DNA of 64,000 bases. Origin: Caldanaerobacter subterraneus. Lineage in GTDB: Bacteria > Bacillota > Thermoanaerobacteria > Thermoanaerobacterales > Thermoanaerobacteraceae. Shown piece by piece: positions 1-7,917 of the stretch; position 1 is the first letter of the stretch, and each line of letters starts with the position of its first letter. The stretch lies in the NCBI RefSeq assembly GCF_004345675.1, contig NZ_SLWU01000006.1:51273-115272 (forward strand), read 5' to 3'. The notes beneath the pieces are model-generated. The model made no database searches, had not been told where the DNA came from, and saw only the letters and a program-made list of their open reading frames with translations. Position numbers and translations under genes: made by a program.

Positions 1-607
1 GTTCCAGCCATTCTATTGAGTTTATATCCAAATGGTTAGTGGGTTCGTCTAAAAGCAGAACATCTGGATTTAATAGAAGTGTCTTTGCTAACATGAGACG
101 GGTTTTTTGACCGCCGCTTAAAGCTGATACAGGCGTATCAAATTGAGACATGTCAAACCCCAATCCGTTCAAAACGCCTCTTACTTTACTTTCTACAGAA
201 TAGCCTTCTAATTCTTTGTACTTATCCAGCAAAAAGGAATATTCTGCCAAAAATTTATCTAGCAAATTGGAATTTGCTGTCTGTGAAATTTTTTCTTCTA
301 AAAGTTTAATTTCCATTTCTAGTTGAAATATTTCGTCAAAAACTGATTTTACTTCCTCATATATGCTTTTTTCAGAATCAATTACTGTATTTTGTTTCAA
401 GTATCCGATTTTATTTGCAAAAACAGAAACTGTACCACTATCAACTTCAGTAATGCCAGCTAAAATATTAAAAAGGGTAGATTTTCTAGCCCCATTTTCA
501 CCAATTACTCCTATTTTATCACCTTCGTTGACTATAAAAGAAATATTTTGTAGAATTATATCGACACCGTAGCTTTTTGTGATGTTGTTTGCTATTATTA
601 CTGCCAT
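1..607 (-). CDS. ABC-F family ATPase, N-terminal part (partial at window edge)
   Basis: Cytoplasmic ABC protein of the ABC-F (Uup/translation-factor) type. About 202 residues are present and the gene runs off the left edge. Seen: ATG at 607 behind AGGAGGT; a Walker A region at about residue 37; signature LSGGQKTR; Walker B LLLDEPTNHLD near the edge; no membrane segments. The Walker A reads GENGARKST where the family has GENGAGKST, so the glycine before the lysine is Arg (AGA). ABC-F proteins act at the ribosomal E site or in antibiotic protection; which subgroup this belongs to cannot be told from half a protein. It is divergent from motAB. Confidence 0.85.
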   Translation of the reverse strand, partial: MAVIIANNITKSYGVDIILQNISFIVNEGDKIGVIGENGARKSTLFNILAGITEVDSGTVSVFANKIGYLKQNTVIDSEKSIYEEVKSVFDEIFQLEMEIKLLEEKISQTANSNLLDKFLAEYSFLLDKYKELEGYSVESKVRGVLNGLGFDMSQFDTPVSALSGGQKTRLMLAKTLLLNPDVLLLDEPTNHLDINSIEWLE

Positions 608-676
608 AGTTTAAGACCTCCTGTTCATATTAAATATATCAAAAAAATTTCTTTTATAAAAGGGCTAAATTTACTA

Positions 677-703
677 TAACTTTTTTTTGAAAACTGCCGA
701 TAA
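677..703 (+). promoter_or_regulatory. Sigma-D (sigma-28) type promoter of motAB
   Basis: TAAC, 15 nt, then GCCGATAA: near-perfect match to the flagellar consensus TAAA-N15-GCCGATAA, about 40 nt before motA. No competing TTGACA/TATAAT pair is evident here. Confidence 0.75.
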
Positions 704-742
704 AAAATTAATGAGTGTATTTATAGATGGAAGGTGATGGAC

Positions 743-1561
743 TTGGATATAGCTACAGTAGTAGGTATAGTTGTTGGATTAGGGGCTATAGTTTATGGAT
801 TTGTATTAGGGGGAGGTACTCTTGCTTCTTTAATAGATGTGCCTTCTGCTATAATAGTTTTGGGGGGTACTATAGGGGCTACTATAATTACTTATTCTAT
901 GGATGATATTAAAAAAGTACCGGGACTTTTAGTGAGAGCTTTTAAAAATGAAAAGGATAATTATCTTGAGATAATAAAGTATTTTACTTATTTAGCGCAA
1001 AAAGCAAGAAGCGAAGGGCTTTTAAGCCTTGAATCCGAAATAGAGTCTGAGGAGATAAAGAAATTTGATCCTATTTTGAAAGAGTGTTTAGAGCTAGTTG
1101 TTGACGGATCTGATATGGAACTTATTAAAACGACTATGGAGAATAAGATATACGTAGAGGATATGGAAGCTAAAAAAGAAGCGGGCATTTTTGAGTCGGC
1201 GGGTGGTTATGCTCCTACAATGGGCCTTATAGGGACAGTTATGGGACTTGTTCAAGCGTTGGGTAATTTAACTGAACCGGACAAATTGGGTCCTGCCGTA
1301 GCGGTGGCATTTATAACTACACTATATGGTGCCATTTTAGCAAACGTGTTTTTCCTTCCTATTGCTCAAAAATTAAAAAATAGGGCTAAAATAAAAACAA
1401 CTGAAAGAGAATTAATATTAGAAGGAAGTCTTTCACTGCAAGCTGGGGAAAATCCAAGGATATTAGAGAGAAAGTTAATGACATTTATCGCGCAGGCACA
1501 GCTTAAAAATACACCTCAGAAAGGCGGTGTAGAATTAAATGAAGAGATTGGAGGAAGATGA
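743..1561 (+). CDS. motA: Flagellar stator protein MotA
   Basis: Inner-membrane stator subunit that with MotB conducts ions to drive flagellar rotation. 272 aa, usual length. Seen: four hydrophobic segments (two near the N-terminus, two around residues 150-210), a large cytoplasmic loop between them, and the conserved stretch GGYAPTMGLIGTVMGLV. I place the start at TTG 743 because AGGTGAT (732-738) is an almost complete anti-SD match that would overlap the in-frame GTG 734 and ATG 737; ATG 737 is the alternative. It overlaps motB by 23 bp, and the pair sits behind a sigma-D promoter, so it is expected to be co-expressed with late flagellar genes that lie elsewhere. Confidence 0.93.
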   Translation: MDIATVVGIVVGLGAIVYGFVLGGGTLASLIDVPSAIIVLGGTIGATIITYSMDDIKKVPGLLVRAFKNEKDNYLEIIKYFTYLAQKARSEGLLSLESEIESEEIKKFDPILKECLELVVDGSDMELIKTTMENKIYVEDMEAKKEAGIFESAGGYAPTMGLIGTVMGLVQALGNLTEPDKLGPAVAVAFITTLYGAILANVFFLPIAQKLKNRAKIKTTERELILEGSLSLQAGENPRILERKLMTFIAQAQLKNTPQKGGVELNEEIGGR

Positions 1562-2255
1562 ATCAAAACCAAATAAAGATAGGTGGGTGCTTACTTACTC
1601 TGATATGATGAGTTTGCTTTTAGTATTTTTTGTGGTACTGTACTCGATAAGTACGGTAAATGCTACTAGATTTGCTCAACTTGCCCAAATTTTGAGCAAA
1701 ACTTTGGGTGGTACAAAGTATGTCATAGGTGAGTACAGTGGTGAAAGTATGGTTCCCGGAAATTTGGGGGACGAAAATGAGTTGGCAAAGGTGCAGGAGC
1801 AGTTGAATGCTTTGATAGAAAAACATAATTTACAAAAAATGGTAACAAGCCGTATAGATGAGAGAGGGCTTGTAATAAGCTTACAAGATACTCTTTTGTT
1901 TGATTTAGGGTCTGCTGAGGTGCGTCCTGAGGAAAAAGAGGTGCTTATAAAAATAGGGAGCATATTAAAGGATTTGCCAAATTATATCCGAGTTGAAGGG
2001 TTCACAGACGACATTCCAATAAACAATCAAAAGTTTGCCTCTAACTGGGAACTTTCTGTTATAAGGGCTACTAACGTGTTAAAGATATTGGTAAATGAAG
2101 TTGGGATAGAACCCCAGAGGATTTCAGCAGCAGGATATGGTGAATATAGGCCAATTGTTCCAAACGATTCAGAAGAACATAGAAGGCTCAACAGACGGGT
2201 TGATATTGTCATAATGAATACGGAATACAACAAATGGGAGCCTAAGGGTCAGTAG
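1539..2255 (+). CDS. motB: Flagellar stator protein MotB (OmpA-like C-terminus)
   Basis: Partner of MotA that anchors the stator to peptidoglycan. 238 aa. Seen: short basic N-terminus, one membrane helix with the ion-binding Asp (LTYSDMMSLLLVFFVVLYS, about residues 18-37), then an OmpA/MotB domain at about 110-230 with the peptidoglycan-binding pattern VEGFTDDIP...NWELSVIRA and the RISAAGYGEYRP motif. Starts inside the end of motA (translational coupling) behind GGCGGTG. Ions used (H+ or Na+) cannot be told by eye. Confidence 0.94.
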   Translation: MKRLEEDESKPNKDRWVLTYSDMMSLLLVFFVVLYSISTVNATRFAQLAQILSKTLGGTKYVIGEYSGESMVPGNLGDENELAKVQEQLNALIEKHNLQKMVTSRIDERGLVISLQDTLLFDLGSAEVRPEEKEVLIKIGSILKDLPNYIRVEGFTDDIPINNQKFASNWELSVIRATNVLKILVNEVGIEPQRISAAGYGEYRPIVPNDSEEHRRLNRRVDIVIMNTEYNKWEPKGQ

Positions 2256-2301
2256 TTATAATTTTTTATAACAGTCATAAAAATTTTTAATAATTCCTTG
2301 T

Positions 2302-2371
2302 ATTCTACTATGCGCTTGTTTCATTGACAAAAAATTTACAATGTTGTATAATTTCAAGTACATAGTAGAAT
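2302..2371 (+). promoter_or_regulatory. rex promoter flanked by an 11-bp inverted repeat
   Basis: TTGACA (2324-2329), 17 nt, TATAAT (2347-2352) is a consensus sigma-A promoter. It lies between ATTCTACTATG (2302-2312) and its exact complement CATAGTAGAAT (2361-2371). The second arm is just before the SD of rex, so the repeat could be an operator pair or, for the downstream arm, part of the mRNA leader. Confidence 0.7.
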
Positions 2372-2383
2372 GAGGTGAGGACA

Positions 2384-3058
2384 GTGAGCAAAAAAACCAT
2401 AGTATCTATGGCCGTTATAAGAAGGCTCCCTAGGTACCATAGGTGTTTGGAAGAGCTTCTGAAAAATGACATAAAGAGAATTTCTTCAAAAGAATTGAGC
2501 GAAAGGATGGGCATTACTGCTTCTCAAATAAGGCAGGACCTCAATAATTTCGGAGGTTTTGGCCAGCAAGGATATGGCTATAATGTTGAGGAGCTTTACA
2601 ATAATCTGACCAAAATTTTAGGCCTTGACAAAACCTATAACACTATCATAATAGGCGCTGGCAATTTAGGACAAGCGATTGCCAATTATACTCGATTTGA
2701 GAAGTCTGGATTCAATTTAAAAGGCATATTTGACATAAACCCAAGGCTGTTTGGATTGAAGATAAGAGATGTAGAGGTAATGGATGTAGAAAAAGTGGAA
2801 GAATTCATAGCTAACAACCACATAGATATAGCAATACTGTGTATTCCCAAAGACAATGCCCAGTACACTGCTGACAGATTAGTAAAAGCTGGGATTAAGG
2901 CTATATGGAATTTTTCACCAATAGATTTAAAAGTGCCCGACGATGTAATTTTAGAGAATGTCCACTTGAGCGACAGTCTTTTTACCATATCTTACAGATT
3001 GAATGAAGAAGAGCTATTTAAAAAGCTTAAAGGGGAAACAGTGAAAGTAGATGGATGA
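2384..3058 (+). CDS. rex: Redox-sensing transcriptional repressor Rex
   Basis: NADH/NAD+-sensing repressor of fermentation and respiration genes. 224 aa, full length. Seen: N-terminal winged helix (RLPRYHRCLEEL, then SSKELSERMGITASQIRQDL, about residues 10-55) and a Rossmann domain with GAGNLGQAIANY near residue 90. Start GTG 2384 is chosen over the in-frame GTG 2375 because the latter lies inside the SD (GAGGTGAGG). The gene precedes the crt-bcd-etf-hbd-thl cluster, a common clostridial neighbour, but a terminator separates them. Confidence 0.95.
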   Translation: MSKKTIVSMAVIRRLPRYHRCLEELLKNDIKRISSKELSERMGITASQIRQDLNNFGGFGQQGYGYNVEELYNNLTKILGLDKTYNTIIIGAGNLGQAIANYTRFEKSGFNLKGIFDINPRLFGLKIRDVEVMDVEKVEEFIANNHIDIAILCIPKDNAQYTADRLVKAGIKAIWNFSPIDLKVPDDVILENVHLSDSLFTISYRLNEEELFKKLKGETVKVDG

Positions 3059-3076
3059 AATGTCCATCTACTTTTT
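3044..3076 (+). terminator. rex terminator
   Basis: 12-bp stem AAAGTAGATGGA / TCCATCTACTTT with a 7-nt loop holding the rex stop codon, followed by a T run. Confidence 0.85.
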
Positions 3077-3080
3077 ATTT

Positions 3081-3096
3081 TGGCATGATTTTTGCA
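3081..3096 (+). promoter_or_regulatory. Sigma-54-like promoter ahead of the crt operon
   Basis: TGGCATGATTTTTGCA keeps the invariant GG and GC with 10 nt between them (consensus TGGCAC-N5-TTGCA). It lies 40 nt upstream of the crt SD, directly after the rex terminator; I see no good sigma-A pair in the gap. An enhancer-binding activator would be needed and is not in this window. Confidence 0.55.
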
Positions 3097-3137
3097 TAAA
3101 ATATTAAAAGCGAAAACTCAAAAGGAGGGTGACTTTG

Positions 3138-3920
3138 GTGGAATATAAAAACATAGAAGTGAAAATTGAAAAGGGGATTGCCACAATCACAATTAGCAGG
3201 CCAAAAGCTTTAAATGCATTAAACACAGAGACTCTTGAAGAATTAGAAAATGTTTTAGAAGTTTTGCAAAATGACGATGGGGTAAAAGTTATAGTTATAA
3301 CTGGTGCAGGAGAAAAAGCATTTGTGGCAGGAGCAGATATTTCTGAAATGAAGGACATGAGCGTATTTGAGGCGAAAAAGTTTGCTGAGTTAGGTCAGAA
3401 GGTATTTAGAAAGATTGAACTTATGAAGAAGCCAGTCATTGCTGCTGTGAATGGATACGCTCTTGGAGGAGGATGTGAACTTGCTCTGGCTTGCGATATA
3501 AGGATTGCAAGTCGTAATGCAAAATTTGGTCAGCCAGAAGTAGGACTTGGAATTATACCGGGATTTGGTGGTACGCAGAGGCTACCTCGAATTGTAGGTG
3601 TTTCAAAAGCGAAAGAATTCATATACACTGGAGATATGATAGATGCAGAGGAGGCTTTGAGAATAGGCCTTATTTCAAAAGTAGTAGAACAAGATAAAAT
3701 TTTAGAGGAAGCTTATGGTATTGCAAAAAAGATAATGTCAAAAGGGCTTGTGGCAGTATCACTGGCTAAAGAAGCCATAAACAAAAGCCTCGAAGTTGAT
3801 ATCGATTCAGGCATGGAATATGAGGCCAATGCTTTTGCCCTGTGTTTTGGTACACAGGATCAAAAAGAGGGCATGGCAGCTTTTTTAGAGAAGAGAGCTC
3901 CTAAATTTGAAGGAAGATGA
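3138..3920 (+). CDS. crt: 3-hydroxybutyryl-CoA dehydratase (crotonase)
   Basis: Hydrates crotonyl-CoA / dehydrates 3-hydroxybutyryl-CoA in the acetyl-CoA to butyryl-CoA path. 260 aa, normal for the enoyl-CoA hydratase family. Seen: oxyanion-hole segment AFVAGADISEM (about residue 65), the two catalytic glutamates in GGGCELALACD and GQPEVGLGIIPGFGGTQRLPR. Start choice: GTG 3138 or TTG 3135, both well spaced from AGGAGGG (3123-3129); GTG 3129 falls within that SD. First gene of a six-gene operon; a small hairpin lies between it and bcd. Confidence 0.95.
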   Translation: MEYKNIEVKIEKGIATITISRPKALNALNTETLEELENVLEVLQNDDGVKVIVITGAGEKAFVAGADISEMKDMSVFEAKKFAELGQKVFRKIELMKKPVIAAVNGYALGGGCELALACDIRIASRNAKFGQPEVGLGIIPGFGGTQRLPRIVGVSKAKEFIYTGDMIDAEEALRIGLISKVVEQDKILEEAYGIAKKIMSKGLVAVSLAKEAINKSLEVDIDSGMEYEANAFALCFGTQDQKEGMAAFLEKRAPKFEGR

Positions 3921-3935
3921 GGGGAATGCCCCTCA
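3918..3935 (+). other. Intercistronic hairpin crt/bcd
   Basis: TGAGGGG-AATG-CCCCTCA, 7-bp stem starting at the crt stop codon, without a following T run; more likely an mRNA processing or stability element than a terminator. Confidence 0.5.
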
Positions 3936-3980
3936 CTGTACCCTAAAATGTTAAAAAAATATCAAAAAGGAGGAGTGTAT

Positions 3981-5123
3981 ATGGATTTTTCTTTTACCAG
4001 AGAACAAGAGATGGTGAGAAAAGTAGTGAGGGAATTTGCAGAAAAGGAGATTATGCCACGCGCAAAAGAAATTGATAGAACAGGGGAGTTTCCATGGGAT
4101 AACGTTAAAAAAATGGCGAATGCCGATATGATGGGGATTCCCTATCCAAAGGAATATGGAGGAGCAGGAGGAGATTACATAAGTTACATCATCACTGTTG
4201 AAGAAATATCTCGCGCTTGTGCAGCTACAGGGGTGATACTTTCTGCCCATACATCACTAGCATGTTTTCCTATTTTTCAATGGGGAACAAAAGAGCAAAA
4301 AGAAAAATACCTTGTACCACTTGCAAGAGGGGAGAAATTAGGGGCTTTTGCTTTGACAGAGCCTAACGCTGGAACTGATGCAGCAGGCATTCAAACAACT
4401 GCTACGTTAGAAGGGGACCATTATGTATTAAACGGCTGTAAAATCTTCATTACCAATGGTGGAGCGGCGGATGTATATATAGTTTTTGCTAAGACAGATA
4501 AATCTCAAGGAGCTAAAGGGATAAGTGCCTTTATTGTAGAAAAAGGCTTTCCGGGTTTTTCTATAGGTAAAATAGAAGAGAAGATGGGGATAAGAGGTTC
4601 AAGGGCGGCAGAACTGGTTTTTGAAGACTGTATAGTGCCAAAAGAAAATTTGCTTGGCAAAGAAGGGGAAGGATTTAAGATAGCTATGGTGACTTTAGAT
4701 GGTGGGAGAATAGGCATTGGTGCACAGGCTCTTGGAATTGCACAGGCAGCGCTAGATGAGGTCACAAAATATGTAAAGGAAAGGCAACAGTTTGGAAGGC
4801 CTATAGGGAAATTTCAAGGATTACAGTGGTATATCGCTGAAATGGCTACAAAAGTAAGTGCAGCCAGACATCTTGTCTATTATGCTGCCTGGAGAAAGGA
4901 AAACAACTTAAGTTACAGTATGGAAGCCGCAATGGCAAAACTTTTTGCCTCAGAGACGGCTATGGAGGTTACTACTAAAGCGGTGCAAATTTTTGGCGGC
5001 TACGGCTATACAAAAGATTATCCTGTAGAAAGGCTTATGAGGGATGCAAAGATTACGGAAATATATGAAGGTACATCAGAAGTTCAGAAAATGGTCATTG
5101 CTTCAAATATTTTAAAGATGTAA
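3981..5123 (+). CDS. bcd: Butyryl-CoA dehydrogenase
   Basis: FAD enzyme reducing crotonyl-CoA to butyryl-CoA; with EtfBA it can couple this to ferredoxin reduction by NADH (flavin-based bifurcation, known for clostridial Bcd-Etf). 380 aa. Seen: acyl-CoA dehydrogenase order of helical N-domain, beta domain (FALTEPNAGTDAAGIQT), C-domain with QFGRPIGKFQ, and the catalytic-base region YGYTKDYPVERLMRDAKITEIYEGTSE (Glu in IYEGT). Start ATG 3981 sits behind AAGGAGGAGTG. Operon with crt and etfBA. Confidence 0.95.
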   Translation: MDFSFTREQEMVRKVVREFAEKEIMPRAKEIDRTGEFPWDNVKKMANADMMGIPYPKEYGGAGGDYISYIITVEEISRACAATGVILSAHTSLACFPIFQWGTKEQKEKYLVPLARGEKLGAFALTEPNAGTDAAGIQTTATLEGDHYVLNGCKIFITNGGAADVYIVFAKTDKSQGAKGISAFIVEKGFPGFSIGKIEEKMGIRGSRAAELVFEDCIVPKENLLGKEGEGFKIAMVTLDGGRIGIGAQALGIAQAALDEVTKYVKERQQFGRPIGKFQGLQWYIAEMATKVSAARHLVYYAAWRKENNLSYSMEAAMAKLFASETAMEVTTKAVQIFGGYGYTKDYPVERLMRDAKITEIYEGTSEVQKMVIASNILKM

Positions 5124-5136
5124 GGAGGGAACTATC

Positions 5137-5919
5137 ATGGACATTATTGTTTGCATAAAGCAGGTGCCTGACACAAGTGAAGTGAAGATAGACCCTGTCA
5201 CAAAGACTCTCATAAGAGAAGGAGTGCCAAGTATAATAAATCCGGAGGATAAAAATGCTTTGGAAGAAGCTATAAGAATCAAAGAAAAGTATGGAGGGAA
5301 GGTTACAGTCATCACTATGGGGCCACAACAGGCAGAAGAAGCTTTAAGAGAAGCCCTTGCGATGGGAGCCGATGAGGCCTATCTCCTTTCTGATAAGGCA
5401 TTTGCAGGTGCCGATACTTGTGCAACTGCCAAAACTTTGGCAACGATGATTAAAAAACTGGAGTATGATTTAGTATTTTGTGGAAGACAGGCTATAGATG
5501 GCGACACAGCTCAAGTGGGACCGCAGCTGGCTGAACAGCTTGGTATTCCTCAAGTGACATACGTTAAAGAGATAAAAATTGAAGGGGATTCCCTTATTGT
5601 CAAAAGGATACTTGAAGATGGCTACGAAGTGATAAAAGTTAAGATGCCTGTGCTTCTCACGGCAACTAAGGAACTTAACACTCCGAGGTATCCTTCAATA
5701 AAGGGAATATTTGAAGCCTATAGAGAAAAAGAAGTAAAAATTGTAACTGCTTCAGAATTGGGAATTGACCCTCAGGAAGTGGGACTTAAAGGTTCGCCGA
5801 CTAGAGTTATAGCCACTACAACCCCTGAGACAGAGAGAGCAGGAGAGATTTTTACAGGCAATGTAAAAGAATGTGTACAAAACCTCGTTCAGAGATTAGT
5901 TGAAAAACATCTTATATGA
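5137..5919 (+). CDS. etfB: Electron transfer flavoprotein beta subunit
   Basis: Small Etf subunit; in bifurcating complexes it carries the FAD that receives NADH electrons. 260 aa. Seen: N-terminal MDIIVCIKQVPDTSEVKI, the Etf-beta signature region with RQAIDGDTAQVGPQLAEQLG (about residues 120-140), and C-terminal recognition region. SD GGAGGG 7 nt before ATG, 13 nt after bcd. Paired with etfA 14 nt downstream. Confidence 0.95.
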   Translation: MDIIVCIKQVPDTSEVKIDPVTKTLIREGVPSIINPEDKNALEEAIRIKEKYGGKVTVITMGPQQAEEALREALAMGADEAYLLSDKAFAGADTCATAKTLATMIKKLEYDLVFCGRQAIDGDTAQVGPQLAEQLGIPQVTYVKEIKIEGDSLIVKRILEDGYEVIKVKMPVLLTATKELNTPRYPSIKGIFEAYREKEVKIVTASELGIDPQEVGLKGSPTRVIATTTPETERAGEIFTGNVKECVQNLVQRLVEKHLI

Positions 5920-5933
5920 AGGAGGCTGGAAAA

Positions 5934-6941
5934 ATGAGCGAATATAAAGATATATGGGTGTTTGTTGAGCAAAGAGAACAGAAACTCATGAATGTTTCTT
6001 TAGAGATATTGGGAGAGGCTCGAAGACTTGCAGATAAAAAAGGTGTAAAGGCTTGTGCTGTTTTGGTAGGATATGAAGTAAAAGGGCTGGCAGAGGAATT
6101 GATAAAATACGGTGCTGATGTAGTGTATGTCATAGACCATCTTCTTCTTAAAAACTACACCACGGATGCCTACACAAAAGTCATATGTGACCTTGCGAAT
6201 AGCTTAAAGCCAGAGGTTATTTTATACGGCGCTACCTATGTAGGAAGGGATTTGGCACCGAGAATTGCAGCGAGAATGCGCACAGGACTTACGGCAGACT
6301 GTACGGCACTTGATATAGATGAAAATGGCCTTCTTTTGCAGATAAGGCCTGCATTTGGCGGAAATTTAATCGCTACAATAATCTGTCCCGAAAGAAGGCC
6401 CCAAATGGCAACAATAAGGCCTGGCGTTATGAAGAAAGCTTTGATAGATGAAGGGCGCAGGGGAGAAGTAATTGAAATAAAACCAGTGATAGAAGAAAAA
6501 GATATAAGGACAGAGATTATCAGTATAATAAAAGAGGCAAGGCAAAAGGTAAATTTAGAAGAAGCAGATATTATTGTATCTGGAGGAAGGGGAGTAGGGG
6601 GACCGGAAGGATTTAAATTGATTGAAGAGCTGGCGGAAGTGCTGGGAGGGGTTGTAGGTGCTTCCCGCGCTGCGGTGGAGGCGGGGTGGATTTCTTCTGA
6701 CCATCAAGTAGGGCAGACAGGGAAAACTGTAAGGCCCAAGCTTTACATAGCCTGTGGAATTAGTGGAGCTATACAGCATATTGCAGGAATGGGTGGTGCA
6801 AAGACCATAGTTGCTATAAATAAAAATCCCGATGCTCCCATCTTTAAGATAGCCGATTACGGCATAGTCGGAGATTTATTTAAGGTAATACCGGCCCTGA
6901 TAGAAGAAATAAAAGAGGCCAAGAAAAAGGCGATGGCATAA
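5934..6941 (+). CDS. etfA: Electron transfer flavoprotein alpha subunit
   Basis: FAD-binding Etf subunit partnering EtfB and Bcd. 335 aa. Seen: N-terminal nucleotide-binding-like domain and the C-terminal FAD domain with SGGRGVGGPEGFKLIEEL, GASRAAVEAGW, QVGQTGKTVRP and CGISGAIQHIAGM. ATG 5934 with AAGGAGG 8 nt upstream is the start; an in-frame ATG at 5916 overlaps the etfB stop and has no SD. Confidence 0.95.
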   Translation: MSEYKDIWVFVEQREQKLMNVSLEILGEARRLADKKGVKACAVLVGYEVKGLAEELIKYGADVVYVIDHLLLKNYTTDAYTKVICDLANSLKPEVILYGATYVGRDLAPRIAARMRTGLTADCTALDIDENGLLLQIRPAFGGNLIATIICPERRPQMATIRPGVMKKALIDEGRRGEVIEIKPVIEEKDIRTEIISIIKEARQKVNLEEADIIVSGGRGVGGPEGFKLIEELAEVLGGVVGASRAAVEAGWISSDHQVGQTGKTVRPKLYIACGISGAIQHIAGMGGAKTIVAINKNPDAPIFKIADYGIVGDLFKVIPALIEEIKEAKKKAMA

Positions 6942-6987
6942 AATTTGCATGTAATAAAGTAGTAGTGACTTATGTATGTTTATCAAG

Positions 6988-7022
6988 AAGGGCGGCTGAC
7001 CTTTGGGCAGCTGACCCTTTTA
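6988..7022 (+). terminator. Possible attenuating terminator etfA/hbd
   Basis: AAGGGCGGCTG pairs with CAGCTG-A-CCCTT (one bulged A, one G-U pair) and is followed by a short T run. It may lower transcription into hbd-thl rather than end it, since no promoter is evident before hbd. Confidence 0.55.
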
Positions 7023-7050
7023 CAATAAATTTCTAGGAGGGAAATGCAAA

Positions 7051-7896
7051 ATGCAAAAAATATTTGTAGTTGGTGCAGGAACAATGGGATCGGGAATTGC
7101 ACAGGTATTTGCAGAAAATGGTTTTGAAGTTGTAGTAAGGGATATAGATATGAAATTTGTAGAAAGAGCTTTAGGAGTTATTGAAAGTAACCTTAAAAGA
7201 AATGTAGAAAAAGGGAAAATTACAGAAGAAAAGAAAAACGAGGTGTTAAGTAGAATAAGAGGCACTGTTGATATTGACGAAGCTAGGGAAGCTGATTTTG
7301 TCATTGAAGCGGCTATAGAAAATATGGAGATAAAAAAAGAAATTTTTAGAGAGCTTGATAACGTATGCAGAGAAGAGGTAATACTTGCCACAAACACTTC
7401 TTCTCTTTCAATAACAGAAATAGCAAGTAGCACTCAAAGGCCTGAAAAAGTAATAGGCATGCACTTTTTTAATCCCGTACCTGTGATGAAATTGGTGGAA
7501 GTGATAAGAGGGATGAAGACCTCTGATGAGACATTCAATACGGTAAAAGAACTGGCTCAAAAGCTTGGGAAAACCCCAGTTGAAGTCAATGAAGCCCCTG
7601 GTTTCGTGGTAAACAGGATTTTGATTCCCATGATAAACGAAGCTATAGGAGTTTTGGCTGATGGAGTAGCTTCTGCAGAGGATATTGATGAAGCCATGAA
7701 ATTGGGGGCAAACCATCCAATAGGACCCCTTGCCCTTTCTGACCTCATAGGAAATGATGTAGTTCTTGCAATAATGGAAGTATTATATCAAGAATTTGGA
7801 GATCCCAAATACAGGCCTCATCCACTTTTAAAGAAAATGGTGAGAGCGGGCTTTTTAGGTAGAAAAACTGGTAAAGGATTTTTTGAATATAAATAA
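7051..7896 (+). CDS. hbd: 3-hydroxybutyryl-CoA dehydrogenase
   Basis: NAD(P)H-dependent reduction of acetoacetyl-CoA to 3-hydroxybutyryl-CoA. 281 aa, family length. Seen: Rossmann [14 protein letters not shown] at residue 7, catalytic His in [17 protein letters not shown] (about residue 138), substrate-domain motif [17 protein letters not shown], and C-terminal [23 protein letters not shown] 8 nt upstream. Fifth gene of the operon. Confidence 0.95.
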   Translation: MQKIFVVGAGTMGSGIAQVFAENGFEVVVRDIDMKFVERALGVIESNLKRNVEKGKITEEKKNEVLSRIRGTVDIDEAREADFVIEAAIENMEIKKEIFRELDNVCREEVILATNTSSLSITEIASSTQRPEKVIGMHFFNPVPVMKLVEVIRGMKTSDETFNTVKELAQKLGKTPVEVNEAPGFVVNRILIPMINEAIGVLADGVASAEDIDEAMKLGANHPIGPLALSDLIGNDVVLAIMEVLYQEFGDPKYRPHPLLKKMVRAGFLGRKTGKGFFEYK

Positions 7897-7917
7897 AAAT
7901 TAAAAAGGGGGATTTAT

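Noticed and set aside
2316..2330. Rex-box-like TTGTTTCATTGACAA over the rex -35
   Set aside because: Half sites TTGT/ACAA are present but the length is 15, not the 18 of TTGTTAA-N4-TTAACAA, and the inner bases do not match.
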